64,000 bases of DNA from Desmodesmus armatus (Eukaryota > Chlorophyta > Chlorophyceae > Sphaeropleales > Scenedesmaceae): assembly GCA_007449985.2 (NCBI GenBank), contig VIIQ02000589.1:558001-622000 (forward strand), in the 5' to 3' direction. The translations under genes were made by a program, and so were the position numbers. Below the pieces are notes generated by a model, which was given only the letters and a program-made list of their open reading frames with translations, searched no databases and was not told the origin of the DNA. Shown here in pieces: positions 30,060-42,500 of the stretch (position 1 is its first letter; each line of letters starts with the position of its first letter).

Positions 30060-31364
30060 CTACCTGGGGATGCCAAGCTCCCCGCGCGACCCGCCTGCTG
30101 CTGCCGTGCTCGCAGCCACTACTGCCAGCGCTTTGCACACAGGCTTGTGCTGCTTCCAAGCCGCCCGCTGACAGTCCCGCCCACAGTAGCGCGCCGTGCG
30201 GCATTTAGCACACATGCAGCCCGGCCCCAACACGAGCCGCACCTCTGTGGGCCCGCTGAGGTTCACACAGGCTGGGTTGTTGCAGAAGTGACGAGCAGCA
30301 ATGCTGCTGAGCCTTTTCCCGGTTGCCTTTAGCTGACGCACGAGTGCTGTGAGGGAAGCATCTGTCAGCCCCTGCTGCGTCCCCTGCTGGGCTGCTAGCA
30401 ACGCCTGCAGCCGCTGCTGCAGCTGCTGCGGTGCACAACCAGCAGCTTCCAGCTGTGCAAGCGCGGCAGGCGCCTCAACACCACCCACCCACTCAGACAC
30501 CGTTGTTGCCAAGCTTTCCAACAAGTCATCAGGCTGAGTGGCTGCCCCTGAGCGCAGCCCAGGGACACATACGAGTGCTGCACTGTGCATGTGCAGCTCA
30601 GCTTCCCTCCGCTGCTGCTCTTGCTGCTGCAGTCTTCCCGACCTCAGCAGCAGCAGCTCTGGCGCCTGCTGCTGCAGCTGCTCTGCCCACTGCAGGCAGC
30701 AGCGCCCAAAGATCACAAGGCTGGGCAGGTAGTCTGCTGCAGACTGCTGATCTGCTGCTGCTGCTGCTGCTGCTGCAACAACTGCTGCTGCTGACGGTCT
30801 TGGTGGTTGCAACAGCAGCCCTACAGCTGCTTGCCCAGCTGCTAAGCAGCAGCTCCCTGCTGTCTGCCACCCCAACGTTTCACCCTGGCCCGGCTGCGCT
30901 CCTGCGCCTGTGCTGCTTCCCACTTTCAGCACTGTGCTGAGCAGGCTGTACAGCTGCCGCTGTTCTTGCGCCAGCGCCACAGGCCCTCGGAGGCCCATGT
31001 GCTGCACAAACCATCCGCAATCAGCAATCAATGGGTTGAGTGAAAGCAGCACCAACCTACACGATGGGCCGATGTCTTCGCAAGCTTCTGCGATGCAGAT
31101 CGTGCCGCTCTCCACTGCCGCTGCGACCGAACGCCACCCAGCCTCAAAGGTGGCCCCAAACCTGACGAGTCTCTTGGCCACCCGTGGCACTGAGACCGAG
31201 CTGTAACTGCTGTGGAGCCCGCACGGCAGACTTGTCGCGGAGCGGGGCGTCGTGAAGTGACCCGTCCCGCTGCTGTACCTCCAGCTCATGCGAGCCAGCT
31301 GAATCAGCAACTGCAGCAACTGCCTCGCACATGCCACCCTCGTGAGTGCGGTCAATGTAAGACC

Positions 31365-31410
<46 letters not shown>

Positions 31411-33944
31411 GCCGCGGCAATTGCCGACGACCCTGCTGCTGCTTCCGCTGCTTCTGCTGCTTTCTCTGCTTCTATTGCTGGTGTAGGGGGCGTCTGGAGC
31501 AGTAGCTGGTCTGCCAGCTGCAGCAGCTCCTCCAGAAACTCCCTCACCCAAGCAGCAGCAGGCGGTGCTGCCGGTACGCCCAGGTACCGCAGTTGCGACT
31601 TCACCTGGTCACACCCTGAAAGGGTATGGTTGCTCAGCAGAAGCAGCTGCTGCAGCAGCTGCGGCCCCTGCTGCTGCTGCCCCTGCTGCAGCTGCTGCAG
31701 CAACTCCTGGCCGCTGGGCGACAGCAGATTGTTGGCACATGCCAACAGCATTGTTGGCAGCAGGGGCCGCAGCTGCTGCTCAAACTGCCACCGCAGCAGC
31801 TGCTGGCCTTCTTGTGGGAGCTGCTCTGGGGCAGTGACACTGATGGGGCATTGCTGTACTGGTGCACGCAGTGCAAACAGTTGACAACATACACAAACTG
31901 TGACAAACATATCCCTGAACAGTTGGCAGAGGTCTGACTGCGAAGGGTCCCACCCCAGCACCTCACTAGCTAAACCTAGCAGCTGTAGCAGCTGCAGCTG
32001 GCAGGCCGTCGGGGTGTACATCACCAGCGTCAGCTTACCACTGCTCCTGCTGCTGCTCCTGCTGCGGCTGCTGCTGGTAGTGGTTGTGGCAACACTGCCA
32101 GCACCTGCCAGGTGCCGGGCACCTCGCTGCTGTAATTCCTGCTGCGTGAGGCTGCCGCTGGTGCCGCAGCTTTGCAGAGTGCTGCTAATGTTGTTGCCGC
32201 TGCCTGCGCTGCTTTCGCCAGCACCGCCGCTGCTTTCACTGGCGCTAGCGCTGCTGCTGCTGCTGCTTGGTATGGCCATTGCCTCCAGAGCACAGTGCTG
32301 CCCCTTCTGTGCTGCCACAGCCTTGTCGAAAGACGCGACCAACAGCACCAGCACTGAAGCAGCACAGGGCAGCATGTGCGGTGACTGCAGCACGTCTTGC
32401 AGGCCCTCTGCATTGATCCCCTGCCCGTGCTGCTTTGTGCCTGCCACAACCGCTGCAGTCAACACTTTGATGCCCAGCTCTCGCGCCACAAAGTGGTTTT
32501 TTTGCAGTTTTCCCCGTAGGTCGTCTGCTTGCTGCGGCGCGCGCTCCTGCACCGTCGGCAGCACATGCTGCCCCACTGTGCTGACATGCTGCAGGACAGC
32601 TGGGACCAGCTGCATGGCTGCATCTGCATGCCCAGTGGCACCCCACAGCCAGTCCGCAGGGGACGCAGACACCTGCATTGAATGAATTTATGAAGATGTT
32701 ACACCGGTTACGCAGGCAGCTACGTTGCAAATGAATCCAGCAACGGATGGACGTAACCAGCACGGGAGGGGGGGCGTCCGGACAAAACCCCACCCTCAAA
32801 AGCTTGTCACGCACCGGCACTCCCTCGCCCTCCCACAGCACTCTGAGTCGCTTGTGCACGTGCGCAACAGTCGGAAACCACTGGTAGGAGGCTTCGTAAC
32901 CCATGAACTGCTCGACGTCTGCGCTTGCTGCGTCCCAACCACCGGTCGTCTCTGCGTGCATGTCTGCAGCCAGCTCGGTCATCAGCGTGGCCAGCTGCTG
33001 CAGCATTCCCGACTGCTGCAGCTGCTGCCTGATGCTGCTGCCCATACTGCTGACACTGCTGTCGCTTTGGAAGCAGATATCTGCTTCCAGCACCCTGATC
33101 AGCAGATGGTCCAAGAGATCTAAGGCTGTATGTGTGACTGGGGACTTCCAGCCGTGCTGAACTGCTGAGGTCAAGGCGGTGCCCAGCTGCAAAGGGACCT
33201 GCACAATGAATGAAGCAGCACACAATATGCACATCACATCATTACACGTGTTTCCGGCCAGGTTCATTGCCCAAGCAGCAAGCTGCCAGCAGCAAATCGA
33301 CCCTGGTGCAAGACAAGCAATACACCACCAGGCGACCAGTGACCTAGGACACTAGAAAGCCTGTGCCAGTTACGGCCACAACGCAGGCATACAAAGGGCA
33401 TAAGAAGCAGCAGCGCTGAAACGGGCTGCTGCAGACCACCCTACACATGCTGCTCTGTGGTTTCAAAGCCAAACTACTGTAGAGGGATTCCCAAGGACCT
33501 GTGGTCAGCAAGTCGCAAGAGTGCCCCAGGCAAGCACCAGGCGTAACTGGGTGAGCAAAGCTCTGCAACCCACAACAGTAGCTGTTCGCCAGGTCACCAC
33601 ACCAGCTGCTGTGCAACCACACATCACATCACATCCTGCACGATATTGATCACCAGATTGAACTTGTTGCACTGAACTATGCAGGTGTGAGGCCAGGTGA
33701 GTCAAGTTGGTTGCTCTGTGACCTTTCAGTTTCAGCGACCATGACCATTTCTACTTACCTTCAGCTGCTGCACCAGCTTCTTCCAGACTGCTTTCGGCGT
33801 TGAGTCAAGCAGCTTGAGCTTGTCGATCAAGGATTGCACACGCAGCAGTGCTGCCTTTGCCTGTGCCCTGTCGTGCTGCAGGGTGCTGCAGTCCAGCAGC
33901 AGCTTGGCAGCTTTGTCCCACATACCAGCAATGTTGGTACCCAT
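30060..33944 (-). CDS. Large Gln/Ser-rich protein with C-terminal MYND zinc finger
   Basis: Exons 33944-33759, 33198-32815 and 32672-30060 keep phase and give 1060 residues from ATG 33942-33944; an upstream exon cannot be excluded. The C-terminus carries a clear MYND finger at about residues 987-1037: CNNPACVNLSG, then CMCAKC, RYCGRDCQ and WKQHKPVC. It has the Cys/His spacing of MYND domains, which bind proline-rich partners. Proteins of this layout (long helical, Gln/Ala/Ser-rich body with a terminal CxNPxC MYND) are numerous in chlorophycean algae and mostly uncharacterised. The body has many Leu/Gln-rich helices and a pure Ser run from a (CAG)14 tract. Intron 2 (32673-32814) is an introner-like element. 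Whether it works as an adaptor or in transcription is unknown. Confidence 0.88.
31366..31407. repeat. (CTG)14 coding trinucleotide tract
   Basis: Uninterrupted CTG on the plus strand. On the gene strand it reads as AGC codons and gives a poly-Ser run in the MYND protein. Such tracts vary in length between strains. Confidence 0.95.
32673..32814 (-). mobile_element. Complete introner-like element forming a 142-bp intron
   Basis: On the gene strand it begins GTGCGTGACAAGCTTTTGAGG at the donor and ends ATTCATTCAATGCAG at the acceptor. The flanking exons join in phase (GAG GGA GTG CCG|GTG TCT GCG). The whole intron corresponds to the repeat at 11706-11930 in another gene. An intron whose two ends coincide with the ends of a dispersed repeat is the defining mark of introners. 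Confidence 0.8.
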
Positions 33945-36308
33945 GCCTGCACATCATACATTTTTGGAGCTGTATCACGTCCCGTACACGGCTTGTTAGC
34001 GTTGGGTTGACGAGCATGAGTGTATCTGCTGGTGTATCTGCTGCAGCAGCTGCTGGCCCTGCTGATCTGCTGCTGTGGCCGCTGCAAGTTCCTGCACAGC
34101 CCGCTCGCTCCCACCTGAAAGCAGGGATACTGTGGAACAGCCCAGAGTCTGTTGACACAGTGAGCAGGCAAAGTGATCCTATATGTTCAACTGTAACACG
34201 ATAATATCGTAGATAGCTCACGTATAAGCGCTGTGCCGAATTGATGTATCGCGCAAGTAACTGCAGCTGTACAGTACTGGACTGCCCCAACCAACGGCAG
34301 GCCTAGTGGCAAATGGCTTCTAGCCATCACTTGCTTCAGGAAACAGTGGTGAACGGTTAGAACGCCTTGTGCGTCATGATATGAATATCGGCCTTTCCAA
34401 GAAATGACATGTCCTGTACAGGAAGTGGCAGTGCGCAAACGCACTCAGTTACACTGCTCAGTTTCTTTCAATGCTGTTGATATGTCAACACTTCTTAGCC
34501 ATTGAAGTCGCGTGGCTGTCACCTTGGGAGGGGGAGCTGAAGTTGTGCCTTTGCTGATTGGCCAGCAGCAGCCCGGTGCTAGCACCGTACGGTACATATG
34601 GTCCTCACAGACAGATACACTGCTCTATCCTGCACAATTCGTGCTTTCTCACATCATCAACCCAACTGCATGACCCACTGTCAGCGCTGATGCTAGCATC
34701 TGCCTCATGATCAGGCAGAATGGCTGCACTGTAACATGTGCGCACCTGTGGGTCTAAATCATCGCAGTGTCTGACTTTTTTGCCATTCTTTTTGCCCTGC
34801 AACAAGCTCTCTTGCCCTTTGTTGCCCTGAAGTGCCTAGCAAGACGGGCTATACAGTACAGTAACTGTCGCAGACAGCCCTCATACTTGCCAGGGGCTTG
34901 CAGTCTCAAGCAACATTCAGGGTATGGGGTGCAACCAGTACATGGTGAGCATGGGGTCATTTTGCATGAATTGTGGTACTGTGAGATTGTTTGGCAGCCG
35001 CTATGTTGTCCTGATCGTGTTGCTGCATTGTTACGGGATCAACCACAGTTTGCAGCTGTGTATGGTGAAGGACACATGCGGAGTGGGTTGAGCTGACGCC
35101 AAGCCTTTGGCACTTTGACAGTGGAGTCCTTGGATATTGGCTTGTTGGGGCCCCAACAAAACAACCTGGTGGCTTTTGGCCATATGCAGGACAATCCGCT
35201 GAATGCCTGACACTGGAGATGGCAGGTTGCGGACGACTGGGATAGTCCAGTTTGGCCTGCGCAGAGTGCACAAAGAGGCTTGCTGGGATACCCTTCAACC
35301 CCTACTTGAACATGGGCTTGTCAATTCAATTCAAAATATTTGCTGCATCAGCAGTATTGCACACCCTGTCACCTCTGTGCCGATGTCATCAAAATCACAA
35401 TGTTGATGGCAGGTGTGCGTAGTGGGTGTGTCTGGCGCACAACAGTTTGCTGATGAGTCAGCCACCCAAAACTGCCTGCAGTGCACCCTGCCTAAGCAGC
35501 CCTCTCCTCCGCCTGCTATGCCCCCAGGTATTACTGCGCCCTTCTGGCACCCAGCTGCGCAACAATCATGACACACTCAACACAGGGTCTTGGCACTGTT
35601 CACTGCTCTAAGTAACACCACGCATACACTGTGCTTTTACATGTACAGGGAGCATGCCTGGGCCGACTGCGCAACATGCCGTCACACAAAGGCAACACAA
35701 AGATATGACATCAGGGTAAACAGGGCATGCGGAGCAAAACCCATCAAACACAGCACTATCCCACACCCTTGTACACTGTGGCTGGTGCTTGTGCTGGCCA
35801 AAACAGCCTAGCGGGAAAACGCATGGCCATCACGATCAAGCAGTGCAACATGGCAGCACATGCACCATAACGCAGCCAAAACACGCTATCGCATGTGCTA
35901 GAAGCACGCTGCACCTGCCAGGCGAAGGACTGCTGCAGAGGCTGCTGGCATATGGAACGTCGCTGCAGGCAGCACATCAGCTTACACATGACTGCAAGAC
36001 TGCTGGCAGCATGTGCCACAGGGTGCACTGCCACCGGTACACCAAGCCAACGGCCTCACTCAGTGGCTCACGGCCTCAACTGCCTTTTCAAGCGCAGTGT
36101 CAACGACAGCGTGTGTGTCTTCCCTCCGCCACAACGTGTCATGACATGAAACCTGACCAACCACCACCTCAGCCACAAGACAAGCCCGATGGCATGAGCG
36201 GCTGCATCATAGCGATGTTGAGATGCGCCAGCCCCAGTGGCTCTGGTTGCAATCACAGTAGCGATCACAGTTGCAATGCATCAAAGACTTCATTTTCTGC
36301 TCAGCACA
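33945..36308. other. Possible 5' exons of the MYND gene and intergenic DNA
   Basis: Minus-strand segments with exon-like borders: 34796-34746 (acceptor TTGCAG, 17 codons GKKNGKKVRHCDDLDPQ, donor GTGCGC), and about 34110-34000, a frame reading ERAVQELAAATAADQQGQQ that then meets a stop. A further open minus frame lies near 35250-35170 (TIPVVRNLPSPVSGIQRIVL). I could not join these in phase to the 33944 exon, so they stay unassigned. The rest shows nothing recognisable. Confidence 0.35.
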
Positions 36309-39171
36309 CTACCAGAAGTACCGCGATGGCACGCGCGGCTGCATCATGGTGCTGTTCTCTGCCGTCTCTGTGAAGTACCGCACATCCCGCTGCAGGTTGT
36401 CGTCGAATATGAGTATGCTGGCCACGTTGCCGCAGCGGTAGCAGTAGTTGGGCGCACTCCAGACCGTCACCAGGCTCTGGTCAGGGAACATGTACTTCAA
36501 GCCCTCCTGCACCAGCTGGTGCGCTCTGCAGATGAGATCCAGGCCTGCATGCCAGAAAGACAGCAACACCATATTGCGGTGCTGAGTCATTCCATATTGA
36601 GGTGCTGAGTCATTACAAGTGCAGCGAGCATATGTCTGTGATGGGAGTGATGACAGAATCTTGAACAGCCTGTGGCACTAGGCAGTGGGCCCTTGTCAAA
36701 GTGGCGCACGCCCAGCCTATGCAGGGATGCATGCCGCAAGCTCAGGGCAAGGTGTGGAGATTGACACCATGCATGGCAACAAGAGCAACGCATTCCAATT
36801 TGACACTGCCGTCAGTCACCAACACCCAGGCACTTCGCGGTCAGGCGCAGGAACTGTACTGCACATGAGGTTGGCAGTAGTGCCATCCTACCCTACATCA
36901 TGTTGCAGGACTCAAGCAGCGACGGCAGCTGTGTGCCACTGCTAGTGCTGTTACTGCTGCAGGCATCCCGTGCTGCATGCATCCAGCTCACCGTTGATCT
37001 GGTTGAACTCGCTGGTGACCTTGCGGCCAAACAGCCAGCCTGCACCACGCGGTGACACCGCCCACGTCTCTATGTCCTCTGGGTCGCTCCACATGAGGTC
37101 ACAGAAGGGCCCTTCGTGAGGGATCTCACACACACGGTCGATGGTGCGGATCTGAGGAGGTGAGGGGGCAGCAGCAGTGGCCTGTGTTAGCGCCCTGTGA
37201 GCGAGGTCAGACCCTGTGGATTGCTGGACTTGGTAAACAGGCCATTGGAGCTTCATTGCTCGATTTGGTGGTCTCCACATGGGAAGACCCGAGCCATTTG
37301 CGATGCAGTGCCAGCGTTGCAGTTGCAAACAACCAGTGAGACACAGTGGCGCCAACACAGCTGCCACGAGGGGTTGGATTAATCAATCTCATACAATGAC
37401 CTCAAACCATGAGCCCCTCACTGACCTGGTCCAGGGTGCGAATGTCTGGTGACAAGCCACCATGTACGCACAGCACCTTGCCGTCAATGAGAGCCTGCAC
37501 GCAACAACAGGACAGGGTAAGCGGGTGTTGAGGAGAGGGCCGCGAGAGCCTCGCGTGGCACACAGCATCCAAGCATCCATAAATCTGTATCTCACACAAG
37601 ACACTATGGGATGCAAGAGACTATAGGATGCAAGCATGGCATGCATGTGAACTGCATATATCCTCTGTGTGCATACGTGGCAGGCGGGTGGTGGTCATGC
37701 GCCATGCCTGTGTGGTGCCACCATGATGGGCTTGCAGTTGTGCCACTCACTGATAGTGTGAGGTAGTCAAACACCTCTGTACAGTACCGCCAGCCGTTGG
37801 CATTGCCATACTTGCGTTGACACTCGTCATAGAACCCATACACCTGTACATGACATGCCGGGGACGTTAGTGCAAGCCACAAGGTGGTAGTAGTAGAGCA
37901 GCAAAGGTGGCGTTACACGATCAGTGCCCTGCTGTGTCTCGAGACCATCAACATTGCTTCCAACTGGCTGTTGCTTGCTGGCGCAGTCCTCCTGATACAT
38001 GCAGGCCTGCACACACAATGACGCAGCTGCTGCCAGCAAGCTGCTTTCGCGCATCCTCAAACCCCAGCTGCTGCCTTGTATGCGTGACACGCTGAACCTC
38101 AATGCCTGCTCCTCCCCTGCAGCCTCCCTGCACATGAGGCAGTGCATTGGGTATCCTGCTGCTGCCCTCGCTGCTGCCCAACCTGTGCAAATCTGCCAGT
38201 CCCCCTGACTCTCCCAATGCCCTATCAACCAGCTGCAGCCGCTGCAGTTGCATCACCTGCTGAATGTACTGGGTGCTTAGGGTCGCACTACTGCCGTGCA
38301 CCCCCTTCAAAACCCCGCTGGCCCCCTTGAAGCTGTCGCCTCCAATACTGCTCCCCACCTGCGTAATCTGCCGGCTCTCATGGTTGCCTCTCAGCAGCGT
38401 CATGTTTGCTGGGTAGCGGGCCTTGAGCAGCAGCAGCAGCGTGAACACCTCCAGGCTGTTGCAGCCCCTGTCCACAAAGTCACCCATGAAGATGTAGCTG
38501 GTGCTGGGCACCTCCCCACCAGTCTCAAACAGCCGCAGCAGGTCATGGAACTGCCCGTGGATGTCGCCACATACCTGCAGCAACACCAGCAGTGCATGCA
38601 CAGCCGACAGATGTGTTGCACAGCCAAAAGGTGCGCCAGGAACAGCGCATCTGCTGCCAGCTGTGACCAGCAGCACGCTTTTGGATTAATCACTTGGGGG
38701 TTGTTGGTGCTTGTTACCAGAGTCAGCAACTGCAGCTGGCCAGCCAAGGATGGGTGCTGTGCTGTTCCGACGGCCCTCATTATCGAAAGCTACATGCTGC
38801 ATGCCAGAAAGTGACTTGACGTCTGCAAGAGTGCAAGCTGTAATGGCTCACAGGCCCAGCGCGCATGCCGATGCAGCTGCTGGGTCCAGCACTGCCACGC
38901 GCGCATGCACACCTTCTGCACACGAGCTGACATGCACATCACTTACTGTGACGGGTCCTTGGACCGGCTGCACGTTTGACTCCTCAACCAGAATCTCCTT
39001 CACCTACAGGAAAGAGGGGCACATGCGTGGGGCGACAGCGGCAGCAGCAACAGACACTGCCCAGCAGCTGCATGATCAGCTGCTCACATATTCACACAAG
39101 GACTTCAGCTCATCTTCTGCCAGGAACTCGCAGCGTTTGACCTTCTCTATCCACTTGTCAAGCTCCACCAT
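36309..39171 (-). CDS. Serine/threonine protein phosphatase PP6-type catalytic subunit
   Basis: Seven exons (39171-39088, 39003-38947, 38574-38359, 37843-37751, 37494-37426, 37151-36992, 36544-36309) give 304 residues, the normal PP6/FyPP length. All PPP motifs are present: GDIHG (50-54), GDFVDRG (78-84), RGNHE (109-113), HGGLSPDI from His161, then [30 protein letters not shown] and [31 protein letters not shown] and the N-terminus [17 protein letters not shown] favour PP6 over PP2A or PP4. Plant PP6-type enzymes work with PP2A-A and SAL subunits in auxin-carrier and light signalling; the algal role is inferred only at the level of a cytosolic phosphatase. The C-terminus ends RYFW, not the usual YFL. 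It is divergent from the HEAT/ARM gene. Confidence 0.95.
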
Positions 39172-39588
39172 GCTCTATCACTGTTCTGCTCTGCTGCTTT
39201 GCCTGTTGGGGCCTCTGGAGTGGACCTTGAACGCGATCAAAGTATCGAACGTGATGGACGTCTTTTGTTTCTTCAAAATGTGACAGCAAAGGTACAAGGA
39301 CTGATGTAAGAGGGCCCCAGATCAAGCTGCTCGGTTTCTTTTCCTGCAGCAAGGAGGATACGTGGGATTGCAGTTGAAGCGATAAGATCAATTGCATGTG
39401 AGAAGTAGCCTAGTTCCCCATCCCTTGCTGCTCCAGGGTGTCCCACCTCACACTGCTCACACTGTAACCATGGTGGCCAGTTTGTCATGCTTGGTTCTTG
39501 CAGCCTTCAGCCTTACAAGCAGTTGTTCCACCCAGATGTGACCAGGGGTACTATCAAAACTAGCTTGAGTCCAGCACCTGAGCTTACA
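39172..39588. promoter_or_regulatory. Bidirectional promoter region, PP6 / HEAT-repeat gene
   Basis: 417 bp separates the two start codons. It must hold both promoters and 5' UTRs. I see no clear core promoter motif. Confidence 0.5.
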
Positions 39589-42500
39589 ATGGGCACAGAC
39601 CAGAGTGTGTTCATCGGCCTAGGTGCTGAAAAGCATCTAGACAGGGAGAGAGCGCTAAGGCACTTTCAGCAGATCATTCAGGAAGCACAAGGTGTGACTT
39701 CACCCGCTCACACGCCACTAGCACCGTTCAGCTGGACACAACAGTACCGCTCATATCACCCCCACCCATGCAGTCGATCCGCAGCAGCTGGAGGACCTAT
39801 CCACCGGTGTCAAGCAGCTGCTGACGAGCTCAACATGGGAACACAAGATCGGTGGCCTCATGTCAGCCAAGGTGTGTGCCAGCAGTAGCCTGAACACTAA
39901 CCCAGGCTCGCCAGCCTGTCTTGCAGGCAGGCAGCAGCCACTGCATGAGCGAAGTGAAGCTGTTGTTGTATTGCTCAACATTCTTCCTCCCTTCCTGCCC
40001 GACTCTGCTGTCCTTTCTTCTCCTCTCTCCTTCCCCTACCACACTGCACACTGCTGCCGTGCTGGCCGCCACCTCCGTCGTGCAGGTGCTGGTTGACAGT
40101 GTCACCATCCCTGGCTTTGACGACCTGATGGTGTCAGAATGCATGCGGCTTTTGGAGGACGATGAAGTGCGTGTGCGGCTGGCAGTGGGGCAGCTGCTGC
40201 GCAGCCTGGCAGCAAAGCACGGCCTGTCTGTCCTGCAGGCCTGCCAGGACCCAGTCCTCAACAGCATACACACACACTTCGTAAGTGTCAAGCAGCAGGG
40301 CTTGGAGAATGGAGTGCATACCTTTGTGTAGTGCCCATCTTTCAGGCTCCCTTATGGAGCTTGAGGAGGGAGGGCAGCTGGTGGCAATCGAAGCAGGGAA
40401 CAAGCCCACAGCCAGGGGCCCCCATAACATGCACAGTCACTGTCAACCAAGGCATGCGAAGACTGCAATCATGCATCCCCCAGCAGCAGCTGCGAGGAAC
40501 CAGCACTGCATTCAAGCACTTGTGCTGCTTCTGAGCACAAGCACAACCCGAGCACAAGCACAACCCGACTGATGCAGTCATGGGTCACAGCTACAATCTT
40601 GCTGGCAACATGATTCAGCATGGTTGGCGCCACAGGTCCAGCACTGTCCGTCTGCTGCTGGTCATGGCGCCTCCCCGAGTTGCACTCTCTCACCCCCACA
40701 CACCACCTGCATAGTCTCTGCCTCGCCTGCACACACATCACAGACTGCGTTGCTGTTGTTTCGTCACCCTAGGACCGTGAGGGTGAGGGCAGCAAGGCAG
40801 AGAGCACCTTCAGCAGTGGTCTGCTGACCCCCAGCAATGCCATGGCACCAGGCAGCCCCAATGGCGCACGGCCTGGCAGCCCCAACCTGCTGGCCATGCT
40901 GCTGCAGACGTCCTACCAGCCCCTGGTGCCAGGTGAGGGTACCTGTGGCATGCACACTGGCTGGTTGGCTGGTTGGCTGGTTGTCTGGCTGGCAAGCACT
41001 TTGTGTGAATCTTGCGGAGGAACAAGTAGCATCTCACAGTGGGTAGGTGATTCAGTTGAGGTAGATTGAGTGGGGCCTTGTAGTGGGTCTGTAGTGGGTC
41101 CCACACAGCATTCATGAAAGTGTGTTGTCTGAGGCAGCCTGCCAGGCTAGCCAGACACGTAGAAGGTGCTGTCTGGGCTGCTCCACCTTTCTTGTGCCCC
41201 TGCTGCTGTTGCTGGCATTGCTATGTCTTTTGCGCTTCCTGCTGCACACCTGCTGCCACCATGTGACAGGCATGGGTCAGCTGCGGCATGGCAGTGAGGG
41301 CTGGAAGTGCCTGGAGACCAGCATGAAGGCCCTGCAGCAGCTCATGGAGGGCACTGGGCCAGCATCAGCACCCTTCGTCACAGACGATGTGCTGGACCTG
41401 CTGTACCGGTGAGGGCCTTCTCTTTGCACGCCTATGTTAGCCGCCTGACACTGTTGCTTACCCCTCCTGCAGGCGTGTGCAGCCGCAGTAGGGCAAGAGT
41501 GACACGCAGGGCCTCAATCTGCACAGGCAGAAACTGTGCTGGCTCTCCTTGGCTAGTTGTGACTTGCAGCAACTCTTCAACTCATGAGATCGTGTCAGCG
41601 TACCGCTTGTGTGTGCTGGAAAAAGCACTAACCGAAGCAAAGTGTTGCTTTCCTGCTTGCTGTTTGTGTGCGTGGTGTGGCGACAGGTCCATGCACCACC
41701 CCAATCGCTTTGTGCGGGAGACCGCCCACTTCACGGCTGCCACGGTGTGCCAGGCACTGCAGGGCGAGCGCTTGCTGGCTGTTGGCACAGACCTTGCAGA
41801 GCGGCTGGCGGATGGCTTGTCTGACAATTGGAGCCAGGTGCGCAGCAGACAGCAACATGACAGTACATTCATAGGGTGTAATCCTCACCACCAGTACAGG
41901 GAACCTGTGCGCTGCCTGCTGACAGCATGCGTGCCGGGTTGTGTTTGTTGACGACACAGTGGGCAATGAGATAGGTTAATTGTAAAAGGTCACTCCAGCT
42001 GCAGCCATTTGCCGCTTACTTTGCTAGTACAGGGCAGTGGGGCCTATGGTTTTGTTGTCACAGCACTGGCCGGTCTGGCCAAGGTTGCTTTTGAGTTAGC
42101 TATGTAGGATGGGTCACAACAGATTAATGCAGTCTCTTCGGTACTGCGTGTGTGTTGTTGTTGTGCTTGCAGGTGCGCTACTCGGCATCTGTGGCGACGC
42201 GTACCTTCATGCAGTGTGTGGGTCCAGACCAGCAGGACCCATTCCTGCCCATGCTCACAGGCCCCATGTGCCTCAACAGGTGCGTGTGTGCTGAACACGG
42301 CAGCGCCTGCTGCGGCACGCCTGCGTGGAAGATCCCCAAGTCGCTGCTCAGACATGTGCTGTGTTTCAGCGCAGCCCCGGCAGCATCAACATGTTGGTTT
42401 GTGCATGAAGGGCTTGCAGTAATGTTGCTGGTAATGCAGGTTGCCCAGTACTGCTTGCCAGCACCAGCCGAATGGCTCGTGACAGCCCGATTAGGAGAGC

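Noticed and set aside
31900..32685. A 261-codon plus-strand open frame opposite the MYND gene
   Set aside because: It is the mirror of CAG/CTG-rich coding DNA; the minus strand has the MYND domain and phase-consistent introns.
34000..34110. A Gln-rich helical exon of the MYND gene (ERAVQELAAATAADQQ)
   Set aside because: The frame meets a stop before any usable donor and does not join in phase to the 33944 exon.
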